A stretch of 64,000 nucleotides of DNA from Moritella sp. 5 (GTDB taxonomy: Bacteria > Pseudomonadota > Gammaproteobacteria > Enterobacterales > Moritellaceae). Below, piece by piece: positions 17,330 to 25,855 of the stretch. Below the pieces are notes generated by a model, which saw only the letters and a program-made list of their open reading frames with translations, did not search any database and was not told where the DNA came from. Every line of letters starts with the position of its first letter. Positions within the stretch are counted from its first letter, which is position 1. Made by a program: the position numbers and the translations under genes. The DNA is taken from positions 682,001 to 746,000 of the forward strand of contig NZ_CP056122.1 in assembly GCF_018219455.1 (NCBI RefSeq), given 5' to 3'.

Positions 17330-18030
17330 ATCAAGAAATATATAGAATCATCTTAGAAGATGGAATATTTGAAAAAACATTCCTAAATTTAACATTTGAA
17401 CAAGTGAACCAACTACTCGTACATTCAATGGACGTTAGTACATCATTAAGCGATGTAAAAGGTGTTATATCTCCTGTTTGTATTGAGCAAAATGGAAAAT
17501 CTATTCGATATTCACTTCATGAACTAGGGGTTTCATTTTCAGATCTAATATATGAGCATGACTTTGCTAATCTAATTGAAAAATCTGCTGAGATATTAAG
17601 TGCTATACATAAGGTGGATGGGTTGATGCATTCAGACTTTGTTTTACATAATCTATTTAAAAATGCGGATCAAATATATGTTATAGATTCGAACCCTCCT
17701 GCGCTGTTAGGTTTTAGAAAAGACATGTTATACGGTGAGCAGAGGCATGATGTCTTTTCATTTTTACATTCTATTATGGATTCTAAAGGTATGAAGCTGA
17801 CTCTTTTGAATCCATTTGGATTTTTTAAATACTCTAACGTTTTTTTAGATCGTTATGGTTATAGATTTAGGTTTAGAGATATAATAATGCTTTTGAAGTA
17901 TGTGAATAATGTCAGAATATTTCGGAAAAAAGCGGGTAGAAATCAACTTTTAGCTAAACTCAGTTTACCTATAATATATTTATTTTTAATGATTTGTTTA
18001 GGGCTGAGGATTAATGTGTTTAGTAAATAA
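17326..18030 (+). CDS. Kinase-fold protein of LPS/capsule type
   Basis: I do not recognise a named family. The 234-residue protein contains MHSDFVLHNLFKN (His102, Asp104, Asn109) followed by IYVIDSNPP (Asp121). This has the order of the catalytic HxDxxxxN and metal-binding DxD-like loops of aminoglycoside/Kdo-type small-molecule kinases. The C-terminus is hydrophobic and basic. The ATGA overlap with the GT32 gene fixes the start at 17326. A sugar-phosphorylating role in the surface glycan is plausible but is inference; the N-lobe Lys and glycine loop are not obvious, so it may be divergent. Confidence 0.6.
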   Translation: MNQEIYRIILEDGIFEKTFLNLTFEQVNQLLVHSMDVSTSLSDVKGVISPVCIEQNGKSIRYSLHELGVSFSDLIYEHDFANLIEKSAEILSAIHKVDGLMHSDFVLHNLFKNADQIYVIDSNPPALLGFRKDMLYGEQRHDVFSFLHSIMDSKGMKLTLLNPFGFFKYSNVFLDRYGYRFRFRDIIMLLKYVNNVRIFRKKAGRNQLLAKLSLPIIYLFLMICLGLRINVFSK

Positions 18031-18290
18031 ACTATTGAATCATGTCACTATAAAATTACATAGAGACATAAGTTCATATCCCAGTGATACTGATTTTCGT
18101 ATCAGATTTAAAAGGATAGGCGATGTTGATTTGTTTTTGAAAAAATGCGATGTTTCGTTGGTAGAGAGGCGTGATGGCGTAATAATCGATGTGATTTATG
18201 TAAATGCCAACTGCATATCTTGGATGTTAAGTATAATTGCGCCGTGTATTTCTCTCAGTTTTCATCAATATGGTTTCTCTAAATTGGAAA
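18014..18290 (+). pseudogene. ORF interrupted at its last codons by IS903-like element
   Basis: A short frame starting inside the previous gene. The IS element enters at codon 93. If the element and one copy of the 9-bp duplication are removed, the frame ends four codons later (LEIES, stop), giving about 96 residues, with the TAATG of the stop overlapping the start of the next ORF. The protein contains IGDVDLFL, reminiscent of the GDIDIYV nucleotidyltransferase-like motif in the intact kinase gene at 23782. Together with the next ORF it may be a decayed relative of that protein. Function not assigned. Confidence 0.5.
18282..18290. repeat. 9-bp target-site duplication, left copy
   Basis: AATTGGAAA directly abuts the left end of the IS903-like element. 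The same nine bases abut its right end at 19341-19349. Nine is the duplication length known for IS903. Confidence 0.93.
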
Positions 18291-19340
18291 GGCCTTGTTG
18301 ACTAAATCAGGGAACCTTTCGTAAATCTTGTGATCAGATCATTATCACGGATTTAAAAAGGTTCACTTAATGGGTAAGTCGAAGAACAAAATCACAAATT
18401 GGCCAGAGTATAATCGTGCGTTAACTCAACGTGGCTCGATTACATTTTGGGTCGACGACTCTGCGATAGAAGCATGGACTTGCACTAAACACCATGGAAA
18501 GCGTGGTAGAGGATTTCAATTTTCTGACGTGGCGATTGAAACTGCGCTAATGGTGAAAGGTGTATTCTCTCTGCCGTTACGCTCATTACAAGGCTTTATC
18601 GATTTCATTTTTTCTCTGATGAATGTGCCACTACGTAGTCCCAATTATTCGAGTATTAGTAAACGAGCCAACACGGTTGAAATTAAATATCGTAACCCAT
18701 CGAGAGGTGCTATCCGACATATCGCTATCGATTCGACGGGCTTAAAAGTGTTTGGCGAAGGTGAATGGAAAGTGAAGAAGCACGGTAGTGAAAAGCGTCG
18801 AACGTGGCGCAAGCTCCATCTTGCGGTCGATGTTGTTACTCATGAGATCATTTCTGCCGAAATGAGCCTCGTTAATGTCGGTGGCAGTGAAGTGTTACCC
18901 ACTTTGCTAAACCCTCTGCGTCGACGGATTTCAGAAGTTTCAGGTGACGGTGCGTACGACACTAAAGAGTGTCATAAAGTGCTTAAGCAAAAAAAGATAA
19001 AACCACTCATCCCACCACGAAAAAATGCAGGGTTATGGGAAACGGGACATCCGAGAAATGAAGCTGTAACGGCACTCAAAGCGGGCGAACTGAAACAGTG
19101 GAAAATCGATACTGGCTACCATGATAGATCGTTATCGGAAACGGCGATGTATCGGTATAAAACGCTCACGAGCGGCACACTATCACTTCGTTGTTACAAT
19201 GCTCAAGTTGGCGAAGTCTATGCCAATGTCAAAGCGATCAACAAAGTCATTAGACTAGGAATGCCTGAAAGAAAGACAAGTATTTAGATTTTGATAGAAA
19301 GGGGATGATCAAACCTCTAGCTGATTTGATCAACAACGCC
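18291..19340 (+). mobile_element. IS903-like insertion sequence (IS5 family), intact copy
   Basis: A 1050-bp element with terminal inverted repeats: left GGCCTTGTTGACTAAATCAG, right (read inward) GGCGTTGTTGATCAAATCAG. They match the IS903 terminal repeat as I remember it. It carries one full transposase gene and is bounded by a perfect 9-bp duplication, so it is a simple and fairly recent insertion. It lies in the same orientation as the operon, between the kinase-like genes and wzx. Confidence 0.95.
18370..19287 (+). CDS. IS903-like transposase, intact
   Basis: 305-residue DDE transposase, close to the 307 residues of IS903 transposase. Visible are IAIDSTGLKVFGEGEW with the first catalytic Asp, SGDGAYDTKECHKVL with the second, and a Tyr/Arg-rich stretch (TAMYRYKTL) near the expected final acidic residue. 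The frame is complete, with no stops, in contrast to the copy at 22245. It lies wholly inside the 18291-19340 element. Confidence 0.95.
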   Translation: MGKSKNKITNWPEYNRALTQRGSITFWVDDSAIEAWTCTKHHGKRGRGFQFSDVAIETALMVKGVFSLPLRSLQGFIDFIFSLMNVPLRSPNYSSISKRANTVEIKYRNPSRGAIRHIAIDSTGLKVFGEGEWKVKKHGSEKRRTWRKLHLAVDVVTHEIISAEMSLVNVGGSEVLPTLLNPLRRRISEVSGDGAYDTKECHKVLKQKKIKPLIPPRKNAGLWETGHPRNEAVTALKAGELKQWKIDTGYHDRSLSETAMYRYKTLTSGTLSLRCYNAQVGEVYANVKAINKVIRLGMPERKTSI

Positions 19341-19349
19341 AATTGGAAA
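19341..19349. repeat. 9-bp target-site duplication, right copy
   Basis: AATTGGAAA is identical to 18282-18290 and directly follows the right inverted repeat of the IS903-like element. Confidence 0.93.
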
Positions 19350-19359
19350 TAGAAAGCTA

Positions 19360-19836
19360 ATGGGAAATATAAGACTCCATCAATTTGTCGGATGTTTATG
19401 CCAAAGAAAAACGGATAAATTTAGTTACCCCTTTCATAAGATTAATATCTACATGGGATATTGGTTTTTTAAGTCGCAATTGTTTTATAATAAATTGATA
19501 GGTCTTGAAAGCCCTTATAATAGTGTTTCATATGTTTTTGACGATTTTATTAAAACATTTAGAGTAGCTATTTATAAGTTAGGTGGTTTTGTCGTAGCCG
19601 TTGATTGGTTTCCTGATACTGATGGTAATATTATTAAATCAGGACCGTTGGTTCTTTTGATTAAATTATCATTCCAATGTATTAAAAAATTAAATGTAAT
19701 AATACTGTTGTTTTCGTCACTAGAAGAGGTTTCTTCGAAAAAGCAGAGGCTTTCAATTGAGAAAGTAGATAATATACAAAAAGCAATAATCAATTTGGCG
19801 GGTGCGAACTTGATGGTGATTAATTCAGATGCATAA
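19360..19836 (+). pseudogene. Thymidylate-kinase-like C-terminal fragment
   Basis: A 158-codon frame just right of the IS element. Its product lines up with the C-terminal half of the kinase-like protein at 23782-24837: YMGYWFF against YMGDWFF, ESPYNSVSYVF against PSPYNRFVYIL, VVAVDWFPDTDG against TVLIDRFPGTNR, and a similar tail. It lacks the P-loop (GPDGSGKS) and has Trp where the other has the Arg of DRFPG. On its own it should not be an active kinase. It overlaps the wzx start by eight bases, so it may persist as a translational leader for wzx. Confidence 0.55.
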
Positions 19837-21016
19837 ATTATTTGGGATTAATATTCTTACGTCTATATGTTCAGTTTCTATATCTTTAGGTTTTACATTA
19901 TTTTGTTCTAGATTTTATTCAATTGAAGAATTTGGTGATTTACGTTATGTAATGACTTTGATTCCTCTCGTCGTCATAGCAAGCCTTCCTGGGTTTGATA
20001 GTGTAGTCTTGAAAGCAGGCTTTGATAAATCTCGTATCAAACTTGTTGATATTGTAAAAGTAAAATTTACTTCATCAGCTTTTATTTGTGCTGTTATATA
20101 CTGTTTAATAGAATATGGGTATGGGGGTGATAAACAATACTTCATTGTTTTACAATATGTTTTATTATTAATCCCATTGTATGAACTGTTTAGTTCATAC
20201 AAGAATTACTTGATTGGTCGTGGTTTTTCACGTCAGGCTGCAAGTGCATACTTCACATCAAAAATTGCAAGTGTTTTACTTTTTTACATTTTGTTATTAG
20301 TGGTGTTTCTATTTGATTTAGAATATATTTATGTCATACCATCATTCCTTATTTCGTTGATTGTTCCTCAGACTGTGATTTATTTTAGAATCCTACGGTT
20401 GAAAATATTTCTGCTAGATTGGAAGTCTGTTCCGTCTCGAACACTTTTATTAAGTGGCGCCTCTAGTACTGTTGCCGGAGCTTTTACTACATTAGCTTTT
20501 AGTATCGATAAACTTATGGTATTTCAGTTTATGGGTGCTCAATATCTAGCTTTATACAGCATACTTATAATGGTGCCTCAAGAAATAGCAAAGTTAATAG
20601 ATTCATTTATACCATATATTTATAAGTCGTTAGAAAAATATAAAATAGATAAGCTCGATAAAAGAGTCGTTTTTATCTTTTTATCAATCTGTATGTTTAT
20701 ACCGGTATATATATTTACTTTCTCAAATCTGTCTGGCTTTGTGTTTGGTAAGGAATTTGTATATGGCTATGTAGATATTTCCTTATCTACTATATTAATA
20801 ATGACTCAGTCAGTAGAGTTTTACTTCACTCAAAAAATATATTTAAATCGAGGTGCTAAATTATTTATTTATCATTCCTTGGTAAATAATGTAATTACTT
20901 TTTCTCTTATGTATTTGTTGGGTGGTCTCTTCGGGATCAGTGGGTATCTTTCTGCTTTGGTTATAAAAAATGTATTACTTAGTCTTATGACTAAATTGAT
21001 TCTGGATAAAAAATGA
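19829..21016 (+). CDS. wzx: Wzx-type polysaccharide flippase
   Basis: Very hydrophobic 395-residue protein with about 12 predicted membrane segments. The N-terminus has the MATE/Wzx look (SISLGFTLFCSRFYSIEEFGDL), as in O-antigen translocases. It would flip undecaprenyl-diphosphate-linked repeat units across the inner membrane. The ATGA overlap with the next gene (wzy candidate) and the position in a wza-wzc locus support the call. Sequence alone gives no substrate. Confidence 0.85.
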   Translation: MHKLFGINILTSICSVSISLGFTLFCSRFYSIEEFGDLRYVMTLIPLVVIASLPGFDSVVLKAGFDKSRIKLVDIVKVKFTSSAFICAVIYCLIEYGYGGDKQYFIVLQYVLLLIPLYELFSSYKNYLIGRGFSRQAASAYFTSKIASVLLFYILLLVVFLFDLEYIYVIPSFLISLIVPQTVIYFRILRLKIFLLDWKSVPSRTLLLSGASSTVAGAFTTLAFSIDKLMVFQFMGAQYLALYSILIMVPQEIAKLIDSFIPYIYKSLEKYKIDKLDKRVVFIFLSICMFIPVYIFTFSNLSGFVFGKEFVYGYVDISLSTILIMTQSVEFYFTQKIYLNRGAKLFIYHSLVNNVITFSLMYLLGGLFGISGYLSALVIKNVLLSLMTKLILDKK

Positions 21017-22038
21017 TTTTTTACAATAATCCATATCGATATGGCCCGAAATTAATAATAGTTCTGACATTTTCTCTGTTGATTGTAAGTGTTTTTAACT
21101 ATTTTTTTTATTATGAAAGTACAGAAGCTGTTAGTAGTTCAATTCGGTTGTTTGCTGAAGCAGTTATAATTGTTCTTGTGATAAAATATAAATTAGTAAA
21201 TTTTAAGTGTTTAGTAAATTTTATTGTATTAGTTTCAGTTCTTAATTCCCTTGTTGTTATTTTACAAGTTATAGAAAGTCTCGGTTATATAAGTACCAAT
21301 CTTAATTCTCTAGTGGATTTTTGGGGGGTGGAAAATGAACTTATGAGGAAGCCTGGTTTTTTAAATTCAATCCTAACTAGCTCTTACATTATATTTTTTG
21401 GACTGGTTTTAAATCTTATGTATCAGCCGAAAATTTTTAAATATTTTATCATTATACAATTATGTGCATTGTTTTTTTCAGCAAGAACATTCTTGATGCC
21501 TATTTTTTTTATGATACCGATTTTCTTTATTTTTAAATTTTCTTTTAGATTAAAACTTAAGGTATCTATTTTTTTATTTTTTTCATATTTTCTTGTTAGT
21601 TTTGTTAATGCAGAGCTTATACAAAATTTAGTATGGCACTTTAATGAGAGAGTTTTACCTGCGTTTAATGTAATCTTTGGTTTGGATTTGAAGGCGGACT
21701 ATAGTTCAAGGGATTTGATTTCCCACTACAGACTCCCCACATTTTCAGAATTTATTATAGGAAATGGTTTTCCTCGATATTCTGAACTTGGAGGGGCTGA
21801 TCCTAGTTATACTCGATGGTTATTACAGGCTGGATTTTTGGCGTTTAGTTTGGTTTTTCTTCTCAATTTAATGTTACTGTTTTTCTTATCTTACAAAAAG
21901 TCAATATATAATATTTTACTCGGTTGCGTTCTGTTCATAACTCCGTTAAAAGGAGAGTTAACAACAGCAACTTTGTTATTCTCTATAACGTTTCTTTACG
22001 CTTTGCTCGGGGCTAAGAATGAGTTTTCTACTGAATGA
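21013..22038 (+). CDS. wzy: Wzy-type polysaccharide polymerase (candidate)
   Basis: 341 residues with about 10 hydrophobic segments and a long periplasmic loop between residues about 205 and 260 (rich in charged residues, with SRDLISHYRLPTFSEFIIGNGF), the usual plan of Wzy polymerases. The IGNGF(P) segment is similar to the GxG motif in Wzy/WaaL proteins. It follows wzx with an ATGA overlap. Wzy proteins share little sequence, so the call rests on topology and context. Confidence 0.75.
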   Translation: MIFYNNPYRYGPKLIIVLTFSLLIVSVFNYFFYYESTEAVSSSIRLFAEAVIIVLVIKYKLVNFKCLVNFIVLVSVLNSLVVILQVIESLGYISTNLNSLVDFWGVENELMRKPGFLNSILTSSYIIFFGLVLNLMYQPKIFKYFIIIQLCALFFSARTFLMPIFFMIPIFFIFKFSFRLKLKVSIFLFFSYFLVSFVNAELIQNLVWHFNERVLPAFNVIFGLDLKADYSSRDLISHYRLPTFSEFIIGNGFPRYSELGGADPSYTRWLLQAGFLAFSLVFLLNLMLLFFLSYKKSIYNILLGCVLFITPLKGELTTATLLFSITFLYALLGAKNEFSTE

Positions 22039-22060
22039 CCGATACTTACAGGGGCCGATC

Positions 22061-22099
22061 ATGAAGATCCCTTATGTGGCAAGAGTTTCAAAAGGGTGA
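22061..22099 (+). other. Tiny ORF remnant after wzy
   Basis: Twelve codons (MKIPYVARVSKG, stop) between wzy and the second IS903-like copy. It might be the start of a gene lost when the IS region rearranged. Nothing else is recognisable in the 127 bases before the IS. Confidence 0.25.
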
Positions 22100-22165
22100 G
22101 AAGTTAATCTAATCCTATCGAAGCTAATCATTTTGTGTAATATTACAAATTTGACGGTTTTATAC

Positions 22166-23214
22166 GGCCTTGTTGACTAAATCAGGGAACCTTTCGTAAA
22201 TCTTGTGATCAGATCATTATCACGGATTTAAAAAGGTTCACTTAATGGGTAAGTCGAAGAACAAAATCACAAATTGGCCAGAGTATAATCGTGCGTTAAC
22301 TCAACGTGGCTCGATTACATTTTGGGTCGACGACTCTGCGATAGAAGCATGGACTTGCACTAAACACCATGGAAAGCGTGGTAGAGGATTTCAATTTTCT
22401 GACGTGGCGATTGAAACTGCGCTAATGGTGAAAGGTGTATTCTCTCTGCCGTTACGCTCATTACAAGGCTTTATCGATTCCATTTTTTCTCTGATGAATG
22501 TGCCACTACGTAGTCCCAATTATTCGAGTATTAGTAAACGAGCCAACACGGTTGAAATAAAATATCGTAACCCATCGAGAGGTGCTATCCGACATATCGC
22601 TATCGATTCGACGAGCTTAAAAGTGTTTGGCGAAGGTGAATGGAAAGTGAAGAAGCACGGTAGTGAAAAGCGTTGAACGTGGCGCAAGCTCCATCTTGCG
22701 GTCGATGTTGATACTCATGAGATCATTTCTGCCGAAATGAGCCTCGTTAATGTCGGTGACAGTGAAGTGTTACCCACTTTGCTAAACCCTCTGCGTCGAC
22801 GGATTTCAGAAGTTTCAGGTGACGGTGCGTACGACACTAAAGAGTGTCATAAAGTGCTTAAGCAAAAAAAGATAAAACCACTCATCCCACCACGAAAATG
22901 CAGGGTTATGGGAAACGGGACATCCGAGAAATGAAGCTGTAACGGCACTCAAAGCGGGCGAACTGAAACAGTGGAAAATCGATACTGGCTACCATGATAG
23001 ATCGTTATCGGAAACGGCGATGTATCGGTATAAAACGCTCACGAGGGGCACACTATCACTTCGTTGTTACAATGCTCAAGTTGGCGAAGTCTATGCCAAT
23101 GATCAAAGCGATCAACAAAGTCATTAGACTAGGAATGCCTGAAAGAAAGACAAGTATTTAGATTTTGATAGAAAGGGGATGATCAAACCTCTAGCTGATT
23201 TGATCAACAACGCC
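22166..23214 (+). mobile_element. IS903-like insertion sequence, decayed copy
   Basis: 1049 bp, nearly identical to the copy at 18291 and in the same orientation, with both terminal repeats kept. The nine bases on the left (GTTTTATAC) and right (CCTTGACGT) differ, so there is no target duplication. The right end abuts an ISAs1-type remnant, which suggests a later deletion or recombination next to the element. Confidence 0.93.
22245..23161 (+). pseudogene. IS903-like transposase, nonfunctional
   Basis: Compared with the intact copy, a CGA codon has become TGA (stop at 22674), two A's are missing from the six-A run near 22895, and one base is inserted near 23100. The net change of minus one agrees with the 1049 versus 1050 bp element lengths. 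One nonsense and two frameshift changes make it inactive, though it could be mobilised by the intact transposase because its ends are kept. Confidence 0.93.
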
Positions 23215-23215
23215 C

Positions 23216-23427
23216 CTTGACGTTGGTATGAATGAAGACAGTTGCAGGATTATACGAGGCGAAGGTGGAGAAAATTTGGCTGTAATTAGACATATTGCAT
23301 TAAATTTATTGAACACCGATAAGTCGTTTACAGCAGGACTTAAAAGAAAACAAACAAAGGCTGGCCGAAATAATGAGTACCTATCTCGGCTCCTTGCTGG
23401 GAGCTGGTCTTCGTAATCTTGCCCTGT
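23216..23427 (+). pseudogene. ISAs1-type transposase, C-terminal remnant
   Basis: The translation LDVGMNEDSCRIIRGEGGEN and the following AVIRHIALNLL, SFTAGLKRKQTKAG segments are the C-terminal end of ISAs1-family (H-repeat) transposases. The rest of the gene is replaced by the IS903-like element on its left. It ends with AATCTTGCCCTGT, probably part of the right terminal repeat, since the same bases close the second remnant at 27115-27127. Confidence 0.8.
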
Positions 23428-23781
23428 GATGCCGACTCTTATGCAGATTGCTATTTGGAGGTGATTGTGCCTATTTTTTTAATACTTTAAAAAGTTGGAA
23501 TGTTGTGAAAAATTAATTTTTAGAAGATGTAAATCTAGAGGGGTAAATCAGAAGTAAACTCGGGGGTAGTCTCAGGTTACTTAACTAATTAAGTTTTATC
23601 CTTGGTCCAGTCATATTTGGTGGAGACTATAATAGATAGTGGTATTATTATTTAAAATAGAAGCGATGAATCTCTGCGATTTTATAAATATGTAATTTCG
23701 TTTTAAATATGAATGATATAAGTTGGAAGATACTAATGAATATATCATTTCGTAAATTTTTCTTTGGGGTGTATTAATATT
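23428..23781. other. Gene-free spacer before the NTase-kinase gene
   Basis: 354 AT-rich bases with no convincing ORF, RNA or terminator. It may hold a promoter for the downstream genes now separated from the operon start by IS debris. Confidence 0.5.
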
Positions 23782-24837
23782 GTGATAAAAAATTGTTTAC
23801 AGATACTTTTGGCCATTGATGGTGTTGTTCAGCACAGTCAATTAAAAGAAGCTCCGGGTGATATCGATATATACGTACCTCCTTTGAAAATGAATAATGC
23901 TGCAGCAATATGTGAAGAGTTTGGATTTGTTTTTCAAGTTAAAAATATCAATCAGTGCGTGGCTTTAAAATATGAAGACGCAAAGTTATATATTTTTGAT
24001 TTGGTGAGTAACTACAATATGTTAACTTTCGATCTATTTGACTTTACTATATCAGATGTAGGAAATACTCGACTTGGTCAGGACCCTATACTTGCCAAAA
24101 GATTAAAGAGATTCATCAATAAGGATATGTTCGATGATTCTGATGGGCGTTTGGTATCTTTCTTTAAAGACAGTTCAAATTACAAATCTTCACTTGATGG
24201 GGAAATTTGTGGACTTAACTTGATATATAAAAAAATCACGAAGAATCGTATTATTTATAGGGTTATAGCTAGTCTTAAATATCGCTATTCGAGATTAGGG
24301 AAAGGTAAATCTTTTGCTTTTATTGGCCCAGATGGCTCAGGGAAAAGCTATATTATTGATTTATTGCAACACTCTAGCGTATCAAAAAAACAGTATATGG
24401 GGGATTGGTTCTTTTTCCTATTACCTATATACAAACTATTATTAAAGATTCCAAGTCCCTACAATAGATTTGTATATATCTTATTCTTTATAGAAAATTA
24501 TTTACGTGGGATAAAAGTACGTTTATTTAGAATGTTAGGGGTAACTGTATTAATCGACCGATTTCCAGGAACGAATAGATCATCTATACATGCAACAGGT
24601 TCTCTTAGTAAAATAAATCGGCTTTTTTATAAGCTATCAATCAAGCCAGATTATTTTGTTGTACTTTATGCTGAACCAGAAATCGTTTATGGACGGAAGC
24701 AAGAGTTATCTGTTCATGAAATTGATCTATGCCAAAAGTCGATATTAAATGTTGTTAAATTTGATCGGCACATTGTTTGCAATACAGAACAGTTAGATAT
24801 TAGTCTTAATAATATTTTAAAAATCATACATTCTTAA
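23782..24837 (+). CDS. Nucleotidyltransferase-like/P-loop kinase-like two-domain protein
   Basis: About 351 residues from the GTG at 23782; a TTG at 23764 is an alternative and the start is uncertain. The N-terminal part has PGDIDIYV (residues 25-32), a GDxD motif like that of minimal nucleotidyltransferases. The C-terminal part is thymidylate-kinase-like: P-loop FIGPDGSGKSY (about 182-189), DRFPG near 259 and a lid-like segment EIVYGRKQEL. The true dTMP kinase would be housekeeping, so here a role in activating or phosphorylating a glycan precursor is more likely, but this is inference. A degraded relative is at 18014-19836. A deacetylase gene follows 14 bases later. Confidence 0.65.
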   Translation: MIKNCLQILLAIDGVVQHSQLKEAPGDIDIYVPPLKMNNAAAICEEFGFVFQVKNINQCVALKYEDAKLYIFDLVSNYNMLTFDLFDFTISDVGNTRLGQDPILAKRLKRFINKDMFDDSDGRLVSFFKDSSNYKSSLDGEICGLNLIYKKITKNRIIYRVIASLKYRYSRLGKGKSFAFIGPDGSGKSYIIDLLQHSSVSKKQYMGDWFFFLLPIYKLLLKIPSPYNRFVYILFFIENYLRGIKVRLFRMLGVTVLIDRFPGTNRSSIHATGSLSKINRLFYKLSIKPDYFVVLYAEPEIVYGRKQELSVHEIDLCQKSILNVVKFDRHIVCNTEQLDISLNNILKIIHS

Positions 24838-24851
24838 TTTGGTCGTTTATT

Positions 24852-25673
24852 ATGAAAAAAGAAATTAGAAACTTTATTATTGGCTCATTATATGTTGTAG
24901 CTGATTTTATCTTTAGGGGCTTGCATAATAAAAATATTGGTAAGACTAGGATTATTGTATTTCATCATATTGATAGTTTAGATATTTTTGAATCGTTAAT
25001 ATCAAAAATATCTCTTAAGTATAATGTTATTTCTTTTGAAGATTATGTTAGAGGAAATATATCTAAATCCAAGGTCAATGTCATTATTTCACTAGATGAT
25101 GGTTATGAATCTTGGTATTTATATGGTCTTCCAATTTTTAATAAATATAACATAAAGCCAATATTATCTGTTAATTCTGATTTCATAGGGTTAAATGTAT
25201 GTGATGCTAAAGTTTATTGTAAGAATAATATAAAAACCTGGCAAGAAAACTCGTTAGATTGGGATGAACTTAGGGTTTTGTATGATAATGGAGCTATGAT
25301 ATGTGGTCATTCATGGTCTCATATTGATATGATTTCAAACGCTCTGACCTTTGAGTGTAAAGTGGGGAATATTCAAAAGGACAAAAATAGATTGGAAGAA
25401 AAAATTGGAACTGATATTGACTGTTTTACATATCCTTTTGGCCGTTATAATAGTGAGTCCTTATCTATAGTCTCAAATCTTGGGTTTAAGTTTGCATTTA
25501 CGTCAGATTCTAACTTTATTAGCCCCGATAATTTCCCCTATCAGATACCCAGAACCAATATTGGCATGAGAAATCATTTTGTTGCTTTTGGCTACATTGA
25601 AGGTTGGGGGGAATGGCTTACTAAACAAGCTTCGAATATAAGGAAACTAAGTGCTAACAGGGGGGAATCATGA
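24852..25673 (+). CDS. Polysaccharide deacetylase (NodB domain)
   Basis: A 273-residue carbohydrate esterase 4 type protein. Motifs: ISLDDGYES with catalytic Asp82 and metal-binding Asp83, HSWSH with His153 and His157 as metal ligands, and CFTYPFGRYN as motif 3. It would remove N- or O-acetyl groups from an amino sugar of the glycan. The first 25 residues contain a hydrophobic stretch, but no clear signal peptidase site is seen, so it may act in the cytoplasm or anchored to the membrane. It forms a pair with the kinase-like gene upstream. Confidence 0.85.
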   Translation: MKKEIRNFIIGSLYVVADFIFRGLHNKNIGKTRIIVFHHIDSLDIFESLISKISLKYNVISFEDYVRGNISKSKVNVIISLDDGYESWYLYGLPIFNKYNIKPILSVNSDFIGLNVCDAKVYCKNNIKTWQENSLDWDELRVLYDNGAMICGHSWSHIDMISNALTFECKVGNIQKDKNRLEEKIGTDIDCFTYPFGRYNSESLSIVSNLGFKFAFTSDSNFISPDNFPYQIPRTNIGMRNHFVAFGYIEGWGEWLTKQASNIRKLSANRGES

Positions 25674-25738
25674 TGACCCTATATTTGGTAGGGCTTCATA
25701 GAACAAGCTTGATTAATTATTTCAGTTTTGAGTAGCTT
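25670..25738 (+). pseudogene. Start of a lost gene, coupled to the deacetylase
   Basis: ATGATG overlaps the deacetylase stop and is preceded by a very strong GGGGGAA ribosome site. The frame (MMTLYLVGLHRTSLINYFSF) stops after 22 codons. This looks like the truncated 5' end of a former operon gene, cut off by the IS1595-type debris that follows. Confidence 0.4.
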
Positions 25739-25855
25739 GAAGAATCTGGCCAATACTTATTAGTACATAAGATAGTACATAAGAAAATCTGATGACCACT
25801 AATGCTCAGCCCTCGTAAACTATACTTAAATGAGTGTAGTAATGAGGTTTAGGTC

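Noticed and set aside
18370-19287. Transposase as cargo or regulator gene of the capsule locus
   Set aside because: It lies entirely within the IS ends and matches IS903 transposase in length and motifs.
18291-23214. IS903-like pair as a composite transposon carrying wzx-wzy
   Set aside because: The left outer flank (AATTGGAAA) and right outer flank (CCTTGACGT) do not match, and the left copy has its own perfect duplication. It is therefore a separate insertion, not one arm of a transposed unit.
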